From Oscillospiraceae bacterium (GTDB lineage: Bacteria; Bacillota; Clostridia; Oscillospirales; Acutalibacteraceae): a stretch of DNA of 42,422 nt. The stretch covers positions 1 through 42,422 of the forward strand of contig SVPV01000019.1 of NCBI GenBank assembly GCA_015065725.1. Direction: 5' to 3'. The notes below the pieces were generated by a model. That model ran no database searches and was not told the origin of the DNA. It worked only from the letters and a program-made list of their open reading frames with translations. The translations under genes and the position numbers were made by a program. The stretch's first letter is position 1; every line of letters begins with the position of its first letter. Shown piece after piece: positions 16,415-24,034 of this stretch.

Positions 16415-17020
16415 TTACGCCTCTTTCAAAAGCTTAGTAACCTTAGGACTAAGATAATTTGAAAGCATATCTACAACCGCCTCGGCAGAATAATCATAAT
16501 ATGCACCGCCGTTGTTAAGGGCTATACGGAAGCCACCATCAAAATTATCATTTGCCTTTAAGGTAATGCCCTTTAACATTCTTTCTTTAAGAGCCGAAAG
16601 CACAGCTTTTTCAAGCGAATTCAAATCATTGCTATTTAAAATCACCGTTATATCTTCTGCATCAGAATTGCCTGCCCAACCCTCAACAACCTTTACAATC
16701 AGTTGTGCAAATACTTCGGATGAGTACACTTCGTTAACATTTTCACCTATTATTAAGTTTAATTCTCTTGTTACGCTTTCCCTAAAATATATCAGCAGAT
16801 TACGTCCCGCTTGACGAATGGCATCCTCGCTTGACTTTACCATACGTTCGTTTTCAGCTTTAGCTGTTGACAAAATTTTATCTGCCTCTGCTTTCGCTTC
16901 AGCAACAATTTTCTGAGCCTTATCCTTTGCTTCATTAATTATAGCCTCAGCCTCAGTTTCGGCGGCCTCTACACCGTCTTTTTTAATTTGGTCAATAAGC
17001 TCTTGGAGTTGTATTTCCAT
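16415..17020 (-). CDS. ntpE: V-type ATPase subunit E (peripheral stalk)
   Basis: The stator-stalk subunit (201 residues) begins MEIQLQELIDQIKKDG, followed by a long Ala/Glu/Lys-rich coiled coil (about 18-75, with INEAKDKAQKIVAEAKAEADKI) and a globular C-terminal part. I start it at the ATG at 17018-17020, preceded by AAAAAAGGAG. An in-frame upstream ATG at 17074 would run into the U-rich part of the leader RNA and has no RBS. It is the first gene of the operon, as in the spirochaete-type arrangement. No separate G/H stalk subunit is visible. Confidence 0.88.
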   Translation of the reverse strand: MEIQLQELIDQIKKDGVEAAETEAEAIINEAKDKAQKIVAEAKAEADKILSTAKAENERMVKSSEDAIRQAGRNLLIYFRESVTRELNLIIGENVNEVYSSEVFAQLIVKVVEGWAGNSDAEDITVILNSNDLNSLEKAVLSALKERMLKGITLKANDNFDGGFRIALNNGGAYYDYSAEAVVDMLSNYLSPKVTKLLKEA

Positions 17021-17064
17021 AACACCTATCTCCTTTTTTAATCTTTCTATATCATATTTTAACC

Positions 17065-17127
17065 ATAAAAACAAAAAAGAACCAACGTTCCTCTACAGAC
17101 AGCTGGTTCCTTTCAACATTTTTATTT
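17065..17127 (-). promoter_or_regulatory. Conserved leader RNA of the V-ATPase operon (candidate cation-responsive riboswitch/attenuator)
   Basis: The predicted 5' UTR (about 107 nt) contains a block at 17065-17114 matching the ktrBA leader at 3289-3336. The core CUGUCUGUAGAGGAA and flanking GGAACCAG are unchanged, and the tail UUUUUUGUUUUUAU is kept. GAACCA near the 5' end pairs perfectly with UGGUUC, while GGAAC-GUUG-GUUCU forms an alternative short hairpin just before the U-tract. Stem bases differ from the ktrBA copy in ways that keep the short hairpin paired. This supports a structured attenuator rather than a protein site. The ligand is not determinable from sequence alone. Confidence 0.65.
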
Positions 17128-17133
17128 TTTGTT

Positions 17134-17162
17134 ATTATATCACTCTTTGATTTTTAAGTCAA
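17134..17162 (-). promoter_or_regulatory. sigma-A promoter of the V-ATPase operon
   Basis: TTGACT (17157-17162) and TATAAT (17134-17139) are 17 bp apart on the minus strand, identical in both boxes and in spacing to the ktrBA promoter. The start is expected near 17127. Confidence 0.8.
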
Positions 17163-17210
17163 GGTTTTTTGAATATTACATTCTATTCTTTTATTATATC
17201 TAATAACACT

Positions 17211-17250
17211 AAAAACACAAGCGAATTATAATTACTCCGCTTGTGTTTTT
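17211..17250 (-). terminator. Terminator of the TRAP transporter operon
   Basis: AAACACAAGCG pairs with CGCTTGTGTTT across a loop of about 14 bases, starting 11 bp after the permease stop, with a T-run on the minus strand. It may also work in the other direction. Confidence 0.8.
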
Positions 17251-17260
17251 TATATACTAA

Positions 17261-19213
17261 TTAATTCATAGCCTTTTCTTTTTTAGCTGAAATATATTGT
17301 ACAAGGAATACTATTAGAACTAATGCAAAACCGATTGCATCTGTAACGATGCCCGGAATTATAAGCAAAAGTCCGCCGATAATACTAACAATACGTTCAT
17401 ACCATTTCATATTACGCATAAAATATCCTTCGAGTGCCGCACCAACTGCAAGAATTCCCACTATGGACGAAACAGCAATTAGGATAACACTCCATACTGT
17501 AACACCCTCGCCAATAAATAGCATTTCGGGACTTAATGCAAAGATATAAGGCACAATGAATGCGGCAATTGCAAGCTTAGTTGAGGTAAATGCCGTTTTT
17601 ATTGGGTTTGCCTGAGCAATAGCCGCACCTGCATAAGCTGCCAGAGCAACAGGCGGGGTAAGGTCGGCAACAATACCAAAGTAAAACACAAAGAAGTGTG
17701 CCGCAATCATAGGAACGCCCATTTGTACAAGAATGGGGGCACAGGTTGCCGCCATAATACAGTAATTCGCGGTTGTAGGAACACCCATTCCAAGAACAAT
17801 ACAACAAAGCATTGTGAGGAAAAGTGCTATTATAACCTGATTACCCGCAAGGGCAACGATTCCGTTAAAGAGCATATATGCAAGGCCTGTAACACCTATT
17901 ACACCTGCAACAATACCTGCAATACCGCAAGCTACTGCAACTGTAATCATACCCTGACCGCCTGCCGCCAAAGCTTCTACGAAACGCTTAGGCGTAATAC
18001 GGTGTTCTTTGTCGAACATACTAACAACTATTGCAACAACAATAGCGATAGCGGCAGCGTAGGCGATTGAACGCTTGCTTGTACCCACAAGATATATTAA
18101 AAGAATCAAAGGAAGCAGGAGATAGCTTTGCTTTAAAAGCGGCAAAAGCTTCGGACGTTCCTCTTTTGTAAGTCCGCGAAGTCCCTCTTTCTTTGCCTCA
18201 AGGTGAACCGTAATAAATACGCCCGCAAAATAAAGTATAGCGGGAAGAATTGCACGAAGAACAATATTTGAATAAGGAACGCCTACTGTTTCTGCCATAA
18301 GAAATGCAGCGGCACCCATTATAGGCGGCATAATCTGTCCGCCGGTAGAAGCAGCAGCTTCTGCAGCAGCCGCAAACTCGGGCTTGTAGCCTGTTTTTTT
18401 CATGAGCGGAATTGTAACGGCACCCGAACCTACAGTATTAGCAACCGAGGAGCCTGAAACCATTCCCTCAAGAGCGGAGGCAACAACCGCAACCTTTGCA
18501 GGACCGCCCGAAAAACGTCCCACAAGAGCATTTGCAATGTTTATAAAGAAATCCGCAATTCCCGTTCTTTCAAGGAAAGCACCGAAAATTATGAACATTA
18601 CAATATACTTTGAACAAACATTAACAGGGGTTGAGAGTATACCCTCTTTAGAATAGAAAAGAGTTTTTACGATATTAGTTACTCTGGCCCACATATCAGG
18701 GTTAGTAGAGCCCCAAATAAGTGCATATACAAGTAATGCACCTGCAACACAAAGTATCGGAAGTCCAACACTTCTTCTGCAAAGCTCTGCCAAGCATAAA
18801 ATACCTACTATACCGATTGCTACCTCAAGATTATTAATTCGGCTAAGCGAAATAATTGATTTTGCATTAACGGTAAAGTATAAAAACGCCCCTGTACCTA
18901 AAACTAAAAGAATAATATCGTACCAAGGCATATAATTTACCTTTTGTTTACCTTTTCTTGCAGGAAACACAATATAACCTATAAAGACAATAAATGCCAT
19001 AAAGGTTGTAAGCCTTACCTCGTCAAGCCAAGTAGCAAAAAGCGTTACATAAATACAGAACGCCGAAAACAAAGCAAGAATACCGGTAACAACCGTCTTA
19101 GGCACACCCTGCCATACCCTCGTGTTAGATTCTCGGTCATATTTTTTCATAACCTCTTCAACATTCATTGGCTCTGTACTTTGAAGCACTGATTTTTTCT
19201 TAAATAAACTCAT
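17261..19213 (-). CDS. TRAP transporter, fused permease (TAXI type)
   Basis: This 650-residue polytopic protein fuses the small (DctQ-like) and large (DctM-like) TRAP permease subunits, the arrangement seen with TAXI-type binding proteins. Large-subunit landmarks are GAFLERTGIADFFINIA, SALEGMVSGSSVANTVGSG and LGMGVPTTANYCIMA. TRAP systems use the Na+ gradient to import small organic acids and similar solutes; the substrate here is unknown. The C-terminal region (about 580-650) adds two more hydrophobic segments. The partner receptor gene is immediately upstream (88 bp). Confidence 0.92.
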   Translation of the reverse strand: MSLFKKKSVLQSTEPMNVEEVMKKYDRESNTRVWQGVPKTVVTGILALFSAFCIYVTLFATWLDEVRLTTFMAFIVFIGYIVFPARKGKQKVNYMPWYDIILLVLGTGAFLYFTVNAKSIISLSRINNLEVAIGIVGILCLAELCRRSVGLPILCVAGALLVYALIWGSTNPDMWARVTNIVKTLFYSKEGILSTPVNVCSKYIVMFIIFGAFLERTGIADFFINIANALVGRFSGGPAKVAVVASALEGMVSGSSVANTVGSGAVTIPLMKKTGYKPEFAAAAEAAASTGGQIMPPIMGAAAFLMAETVGVPYSNIVLRAILPAILYFAGVFITVHLEAKKEGLRGLTKEERPKLLPLLKQSYLLLPLILLIYLVGTSKRSIAYAAAIAIVVAIVVSMFDKEHRITPKRFVEALAAGGQGMITVAVACGIAGIVAGVIGVTGLAYMLFNGIVALAGNQVIIALFLTMLCCIVLGMGVPTTANYCIMAATCAPILVQMGVPMIAAHFFVFYFGIVADLTPPVALAAYAGAAIAQANPIKTAFTSTKLAIAAFIVPYIFALSPEMLFIGEGVTVWSVILIAVSSIVGILAVGAALEGYFMRNMKWYERIVSIIGGLLLIIPGIVTDAIGFALVLIVFLVQYISAKKEKAMN

Positions 19214-19301
19214 TAGTGATTATATCCTCAATTCAAAAATTTTGGCTGTAATTGAAACCAATTACAGCCAATAATACTAATCAAAACAAAACCGATAGTT
19301 T

Positions 19302-20276
19302 TTATTTAACTGTAATTCCCTTTTCGGCAAAATACTTAATTGCACCGGGATGGAAAGGAGCTGTCATACCGTCTGTGGCATTTTGGAGAGAAAGCTCTGA
19401 ACCCTTTGCGTGAGCCTCCTTGATATCATCAATATTATCAAAGATAGACTTTGTTATTTCGTAAACATCGTCTTCGGTTGCTGATTTGCTTACAATAAGA
19501 GTAGCCTTAACTGTAACGGTTGTAACATCTTCTGTTTGACCGTTATATGTATTTGCAGGAATCTTAAATGTTGTGTAGTAGGGAGAATCCTCCATAAGCT
19601 TTTCTGCAATAACACCGTCAATAGGAATTAAATATGCCTTAGAAGTTGTGCAAAGCTCCTGAATAGCAGGGGTAGGTGGACCTGCAACGATAAATGCAGC
19701 ATCGATTTTGCCGTCTTTTAGTGCATCAGCAGACTCAGCAAAGGACTGATACTGAGGCTTAATGTCGGTTTCTTTAAGACCTGCGGCAGCAAGAATATCA
19801 ATAGCGTTAAAGTAAACGCCCGAGCCTGCTGCACCTATAGAAACCTTTTTGCCCTTTAAGTCAGCAACGGTTTTAATATCGGGATTCATTGTAAGAAGCT
19901 GAACAGCCTCTGCATAAAGACCGCCGATTACGCGGAAGGTATCTATCTTACCCTCAACCTCAAAAGAGCGGCTGCCGTCACACGCATAAGCCATAACGTC
20001 AGACTGAACAGTTGCAAGCTGATAGTCGCCTGTATCAATACCAAGAATATTTGTTTTAGAACCGTCGGTAGAAACAACCTTTACAGTAATTCCAGACTCG
20101 TTTTTAATTTGAGTTCCAAGAATTCCGCCGTAACCGTAATATGTACCTGCTGTTCCGCCTGTACCCATAGTCATAGTTGTTTTTTTAGCAGAGCTTCCGT
20201 CCTTGCCGCTGCCGCCGCAAGCAGAAAGACCAACCATCATAACTAATGCTAAAACAAGTGCTAAAAGTTTTTTCAT
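19302..20276 (-). CDS. TAXI-family TRAP solute receptor (lipoprotein)
   Basis: This extracytoplasmic binding protein (324 residues from the chosen ATG) has a lipoprotein signal MKKLLALVLALVMMVGLSAC, with the lipobox cysteine at 20, followed by a Gly/Ser/Lys linker. The TAXI hallmark TMGTGGTAGTYYGYGG begins the mature domain; later motifs include VSIGAAGSGVYFNA and DAAFIVAGPPTPAI. I chose the ATG at 20274-20276 because AAAGGAG lies seven bases upstream; the longer frame to 20297 has no RBS. It delivers solute to the fused permease encoded next. Confidence 0.93.
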   Translation of the reverse strand: MKKLLALVLALVMMVGLSACGGSGKDGSSAKKTTMTMGTGGTAGTYYGYGGILGTQIKNESGITVKVVSTDGSKTNILGIDTGDYQLATVQSDVMAYACDGSRSFEVEGKIDTFRVIGGLYAEAVQLLTMNPDIKTVADLKGKKVSIGAAGSGVYFNAIDILAAAGLKETDIKPQYQSFAESADALKDGKIDAAFIVAGPPTPAIQELCTTSKAYLIPIDGVIAEKLMEDSPYYTTFKIPANTYNGQTEDVTTVTVKATLIVSKSATEDDVYEITKSIFDNIDDIKEAHAKGSELSLQNATDGMTAPFHPGAIKYFAEKGITVK

Positions 20277-20310
20277 AATTAATTCTCCTTTAAACAAAGT
20301 ATTTATAATT

Positions 20311-20339
20311 AATATAACATAATTAAACAGTCTTGTAAA
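20311..20339 (-). promoter_or_regulatory. Promoter of the TAXI/TRAP operon
   Basis: TTTACA (20334-20339) and TATATT (20311-20316) are 17 bp apart, inside the 72-bp gap after putP. The TRAP genes can therefore be expressed separately from the symporter gene. Confidence 0.6.
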
Positions 20340-20348
20340 GAGTGGGCA

Positions 20349-21923
20349 TTATGCAACGCCGTTTTTAACCTCGTCAAACTCCTTTTGAATTTCCTCTGAC
20401 GGTGCTTTAGTGAGCAGTGAAACCACCACAATACAAATAGCCGAGAATATAAACGCGGGTAATAATTCATAAATGTTTAGGAATGCCAAAGAAGCATTTG
20501 CTACGCCGATAGGACGAACAAGCAAATTCCAAACAAATACCATTACGCCGCCGCCTACCATACCTGCAACAGCACCCGCTCTCGTAGTACGCTTCCAGAA
20601 AAGTGAGAACAGCATAATAGGTCCGAATGTAGCACCGAAGCCTGCCCAAGCAAAGCTTACGATTTTAAATATAACACTCTTTTCATCAAGTGAAATCAAA
20701 ATAGCTATAAGAGCAATAGCAAGAAGTGTAATACGTGTAACTATCATAACCTGTTTATCAGTAGCTTTTTTACGGCAGATACCTTGATAGATATTTTTAG
20801 CAAGAGCCGATGCCGCAATAAGCAAATAAGAATCGGAAGAACTGATAGTAGCCGCTAAAATTCCTGCCATAACAAAGCCTGCGATTATTGGCGGGAATAA
20901 TTTTGTTGAAAGCAATATAAATATGTTTTCTGCTGTAGACTTTGTTAAAAGCTCTGTAGGATAAAGCGAACGGCCAACAACACCTATAAATACTGCAACT
21001 GCCAAGGATATCAAAACCCAAACAGTAGCTATTCTGCGTGAGCGAGTAAGCTCTTTTTCATCGCGGATTGCCATAAAGCGTAAAAGCACCTGCGGCATAC
21101 CAAAGTATCCAAGTCCCCAAGCTGTTGTGGAAAGAACGGTTAAAAATCCGTAAGCACCTGCCTCGCTAAACAAGGGCTTGCCATCTGCTATCTGCTGTAC
21201 ACCGTCTACAACTTCTGGATTTGCAATACCGAAAAATTCAAAGAAACCAGGTATTGCTTTTGCATTATCAACTACAACACCAAGTCCACCTGCAGAAACA
21301 GTACCAACTATCACAACTAGTGTTAAAGCAACAATCATAACTATAGCCTGCATAAAGTCGGAAACGCTTTCTGCCAAAAATCCGCCTACAAGTGTATAGA
21401 TAAGCACGAATACCGCACCTAAAATCATCATGGGTATATAAGGCAAATTGAAAAGGGTTGAAAACAGCTTGCCGCAGGTAACAAAGCAGCTTGCCGCATA
21501 AACTGTAAAGAATATGAGAATAAACACAGCCGCAATGGTCATTACAACCTTTTTCTTTTCGTGGAAACGGTTAGAAAAATATTCCGGCAAGGTGATAGCT
21601 CCGCCCGCTTTTTCGCTATATCTACGCAAACGCTTTGATACGATAAGCCAGTTAAAATATGTACCTACCGCAAGACCTATTGCAGTCCATGCTGCATCGG
21701 CAATACCGCACCAATACGCTACACCGGGAAGTCCCATCAAAAGCCAACCCGACATATCCGATGCCTCAGCACTCATAGCAGTAACCCATGGTCCTAAGCT
21801 TCTGCCTCCCAAAAAGAATTCACCCGAATTCTTATTAGCACGCTTTGCAAATGTAATGCCGATTATAATTACTGCCGACATATACAAAAGCATTGCAACT
21901 AAAATTTGTATAGTATCTACCAT
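20349..21923 (-). CDS. putP: Sodium:solute symporter, PutP (proline) type
   Basis: This 524-residue, roughly 13-helix member of the SSS family imports L-proline (or a related solute) with Na+. The signature FFLGGRSLGPWVTAM followed by SAEASDMSGWLLMGLPG (about 37-66) is that of PutP. Further support comes from GAITLPEYFSNRF, GGFLAESVSDFMQ and SSSDSYLLIAASALAKNIY. The length fits (E. coli PutP is about 500). It has its own promoter, and the TAXI receptor gene follows on the same strand. Confidence 0.9.
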   Translation of the reverse strand: MVDTIQILVAMLLYMSAVIIIGITFAKRANKNSGEFFLGGRSLGPWVTAMSAEASDMSGWLLMGLPGVAYWCGIADAAWTAIGLAVGTYFNWLIVSKRLRRYSEKAGGAITLPEYFSNRFHEKKKVVMTIAAVFILIFFTVYAASCFVTCGKLFSTLFNLPYIPMMILGAVFVLIYTLVGGFLAESVSDFMQAIVMIVALTLVVIVGTVSAGGLGVVVDNAKAIPGFFEFFGIANPEVVDGVQQIADGKPLFSEAGAYGFLTVLSTTAWGLGYFGMPQVLLRFMAIRDEKELTRSRRIATVWVLISLAVAVFIGVVGRSLYPTELLTKSTAENIFILLSTKLFPPIIAGFVMAGILAATISSSDSYLLIAASALAKNIYQGICRKKATDKQVMIVTRITLLAIALIAILISLDEKSVIFKIVSFAWAGFGATFGPIMLFSLFWKRTTRAGAVAGMVGGGVMVFVWNLLVRPIGVANASLAFLNIYELLPAFIFSAICIVVVSLLTKAPSEEIQKEFDEVKNGVA

Positions 21924-21958
21924 AATTTACTCTCCTTAAAACAAAACAATTTAATGGT

Positions 21959-21987
21959 ATTTTATCACAAAAACACGAAAATGTCTA
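21959..21987 (-). promoter_or_regulatory. Promoter of putP
   Basis: TAGACA (21982-21987) and TAAAAT (21959-21964) are 17 bp apart on the minus strand, about 35 bp before the putP start, with an RBS (AAGGAGAG) close to the ATG. Confidence 0.55.
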
Positions 21988-22008
21988 CTATTTATTACGT
22001 TTTATACA

Positions 22009-22962
22009 TTATTTTTCCTTATAGGTCCTATCTTCTATTATATATCTAGGCCGTTTTTTTACCTCCATATAAATTTTGCCTATATATTCGCCTATAACAC
22101 CTATACTTAAAAGCTGTATACCGCCAAAAAAGCTTATAACCGACAGGGTTGACGCCCAGCCCGAAACCGAATTTCCTGTAAGACGGCATATTATAGACCA
22201 CAATATAAGCAAAAAACCTATTATTGAAACCAAAAAACCAAAAGCAGAAATTATCCTTATAGGCTTAATAGAAAAGCTTGTAATGCCGTCAAAGGCAAGG
22301 GTTAGCATTTTTTTAAGCGGATAATGGGTTTCACCCGCAATACGACCGCCACGTTCATAATAAACACAGGTGCTTTTAAAACCTACAAGCGGTATCATAC
22401 CCCTTAAAAATACATTTACCTCTTGAAATTTTAAAAGCTCTTCTACAGCACGCTTTGACATTAATCTGTAGTCGGCGTGATTATAAACAATCTCACCGCC
22501 CATAAGATTTAAAATTTTATAAAAGCCTTGTGCGGTAGCACGTTTAAAGAGGGTGTCGCTTTTTCGGTTGCTTCTCACCCCGTAAACTATATCTGCACCG
22601 TCAAAGAAAGCTTCTACCATTTCATTTACTGCGTTTATATCATCCTGTCCGTCACAGTCAATGCTGATGATTATATCGGCATAATTTTTTGCTTCTTCAA
22701 GGCCTGCAAGAAGTGCGTTTTGATGTCCTCGGTTACGGCTTAAAGAAACGCCCACAAAATGCTCATTCTCGTTTGACAAGTCCGATATTATTTTCCACGT
22801 ATCATCACGGCTACCGTCATTAACAAACAAAATTCTGCTATTCTTATGGATTTTATCGGCAGTGATTAACTCATTTATTTTGTTTAAAAAAATATCTTTT
22901 GTTTTTACTAAAACCTTTTCTTCATTATAACAAGGGATAACAAGATAAAGTATCGGTTTCAT
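22009..22962 (-). CDS. Family 2 glycosyltransferase, GtrB/DPM1-like, membrane anchored
   Basis: The 317-residue protein has a GT-A domain (1-230) with the nucleotide-sugar motifs VIPCYNEE (8-15), FVNDGSRDDT and SIDCDGQDD, and two C-terminal membrane helices (about 238-260 and 275-298). This is the layout of polyprenyl-phosphate glycosyltransferases such as GtrB, which load a sugar onto undecaprenyl phosphate at the inner face of the membrane. The gene follows the SMP-30 gene by 26 bp, so the two are probably co-transcribed. A GtrA-like flippase is not in the window. Confidence 0.88.
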   Translation of the reverse strand: MKPILYLVIPCYNEEKVLVKTKDIFLNKINELITADKIHKNSRILFVNDGSRDDTWKIISDLSNENEHFVGVSLSRNRGHQNALLAGLEEAKNYADIIISIDCDGQDDINAVNEMVEAFFDGADIVYGVRSNRKSDTLFKRATAQGFYKILNLMGGEIVYNHADYRLMSKRAVEELLKFQEVNVFLRGMIPLVGFKSTCVYYERGGRIAGETHYPLKKMLTLAFDGITSFSIKPIRIISAFGFLVSIIGFLLILWSIICRLTGNSVSGWASTLSVISFFGGIQLLSIGVIGEYIGKIYMEVKKRPRYIIEDRTYKEK

Positions 22963-22988
22963 TCTAAACCACCTATCAAATCTATATA

Positions 22989-23972
22989 TTAGATATCTAT
23001 TTCAGCTAGTGTTGCAGGCAACTCGTGTGCGGTGTTAACTACCCCGTCGCCCGTCACACAGTCAAAGCAAGAAATTATAAGCTTACCGTTCCAAATAATA
23101 GGCTCACCGGGTTGGTCAAGTCCGCCGTCCAAGCCGTCACAGTCGGGACTTTGTGCAATACGAGAAACCTCACCGTCGGGCGATACTTTTCCTATGGCGT
23201 TAGCACTAAAGTCGGCTATATAAAGATTTCCCTCTTTATCCATAATCATTCCGTCGGTAGTGGAAAGATTCTCTATATTTTTTGCCCAAACCGTATTGGA
23301 TTTAACCGACAAATCCTCATTAAAGGTTATTTTATGAACCGCTCCGTCACCAAAATTGCCCACAAGCAGATTGCCCTCGCGGTCAAACTCAATACCGTCA
23401 ACCCCATACTGATTATTCTCGTTTTCTGTAATAAAAGTGGTAAGTATATTTTTATCTTCCAATGTGTTTGTTATATCTATATTCTCATCATCAAGCGAAA
23501 AGCGGTAGACACAGCTTAAAAGCTTGCCCGATGGATGTTTTACTTTATTTAAGGTGCTTTGAGTAACGTAAATACAATTATCACGTATCCTCATACCGTT
23601 AGGATGCTCCATATTTTTTGCAACTACTGTAGTCTTTACTGGCTTTCCATCTTCAAAATGTACCCTCAAAATTCTGCCCTTGCCAACTAACTCCTCTTTG
23701 CCCGACCAACCTTGGTTATCACAAATATAAAGGTCTCCGTCAGGACCAAAAGCTATTCCCATTGGTCTTGCACAGCCCGTTTCGGCAAGCGGTTCAACAT
23801 CAAACCACTTGTATACATTCATATCCTTATCTATCTTTAAAATACAACCTGCCATTTTTTCATCGGCATAATTAGGACATGCAAGTATCAAGTTCCCCTC
23901 GCCGTCTATTGCCATACCGTCAGGAGTAGATACATATTCGGGCAATTTCATAAACAATTTAGATTTTTTCAT
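22989..23972 (-). CDS. SMP-30/gluconolactonase-like beta-propeller protein
   Basis: This 327-residue protein is built of repeated blades of the form DGMAIDGEGNLIL, MGIAFGPDGDLYICDN, DGIEFDREGNLLVGN and DGMIMDKEGNLYIADF, the NHL/SMP-30 six-bladed propeller pattern. SMP-30 relatives are Ca2+-dependent lactonases hydrolysing sugar lactones. No signal peptide is seen, so it is probably cytoplasmic. The substrate cannot be read from the sequence. It sits between a sugar transferase and a glycosyltransferase, which may hint at sugar metabolism but could be chance. Confidence 0.8.
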   Translation of the reverse strand: MKKSKLFMKLPEYVSTPDGMAIDGEGNLILACPNYADEKMAGCILKIDKDMNVYKWFDVEPLAETGCARPMGIAFGPDGDLYICDNQGWSGKEELVGKGRILRVHFEDGKPVKTTVVAKNMEHPNGMRIRDNCIYVTQSTLNKVKHPSGKLLSCVYRFSLDDENIDITNTLEDKNILTTFITENENNQYGVDGIEFDREGNLLVGNFGDGAVHKITFNEDLSVKSNTVWAKNIENLSTTDGMIMDKEGNLYIADFSANAIGKVSPDGEVSRIAQSPDCDGLDGGLDQPGEPIIWNGKLIISCFDCVTGDGVVNTAHELPATLAEIDI

Positions 23973-23991
23973 AATAGACCTCTTTTATAAT

Positions 23992-24030
23992 ATAAAAAGA
24001 TACTTGGATTACCTTTTAGTAACCCAAGTG
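23992..24030 (-). terminator. Terminator after the sugar transferase gene
   Basis: ACTTGGATTAC (24002-24012) pairs with GTAACCCAAGT (24019-24029), with one G-U in the minus-strand RNA, then ATCTTTTTATAT follows on that strand. It starts a few bases after the sugar transferase stop and before the SMP-30 gene. Confidence 0.7.
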
Positions 24031-24034
24031 CCTT

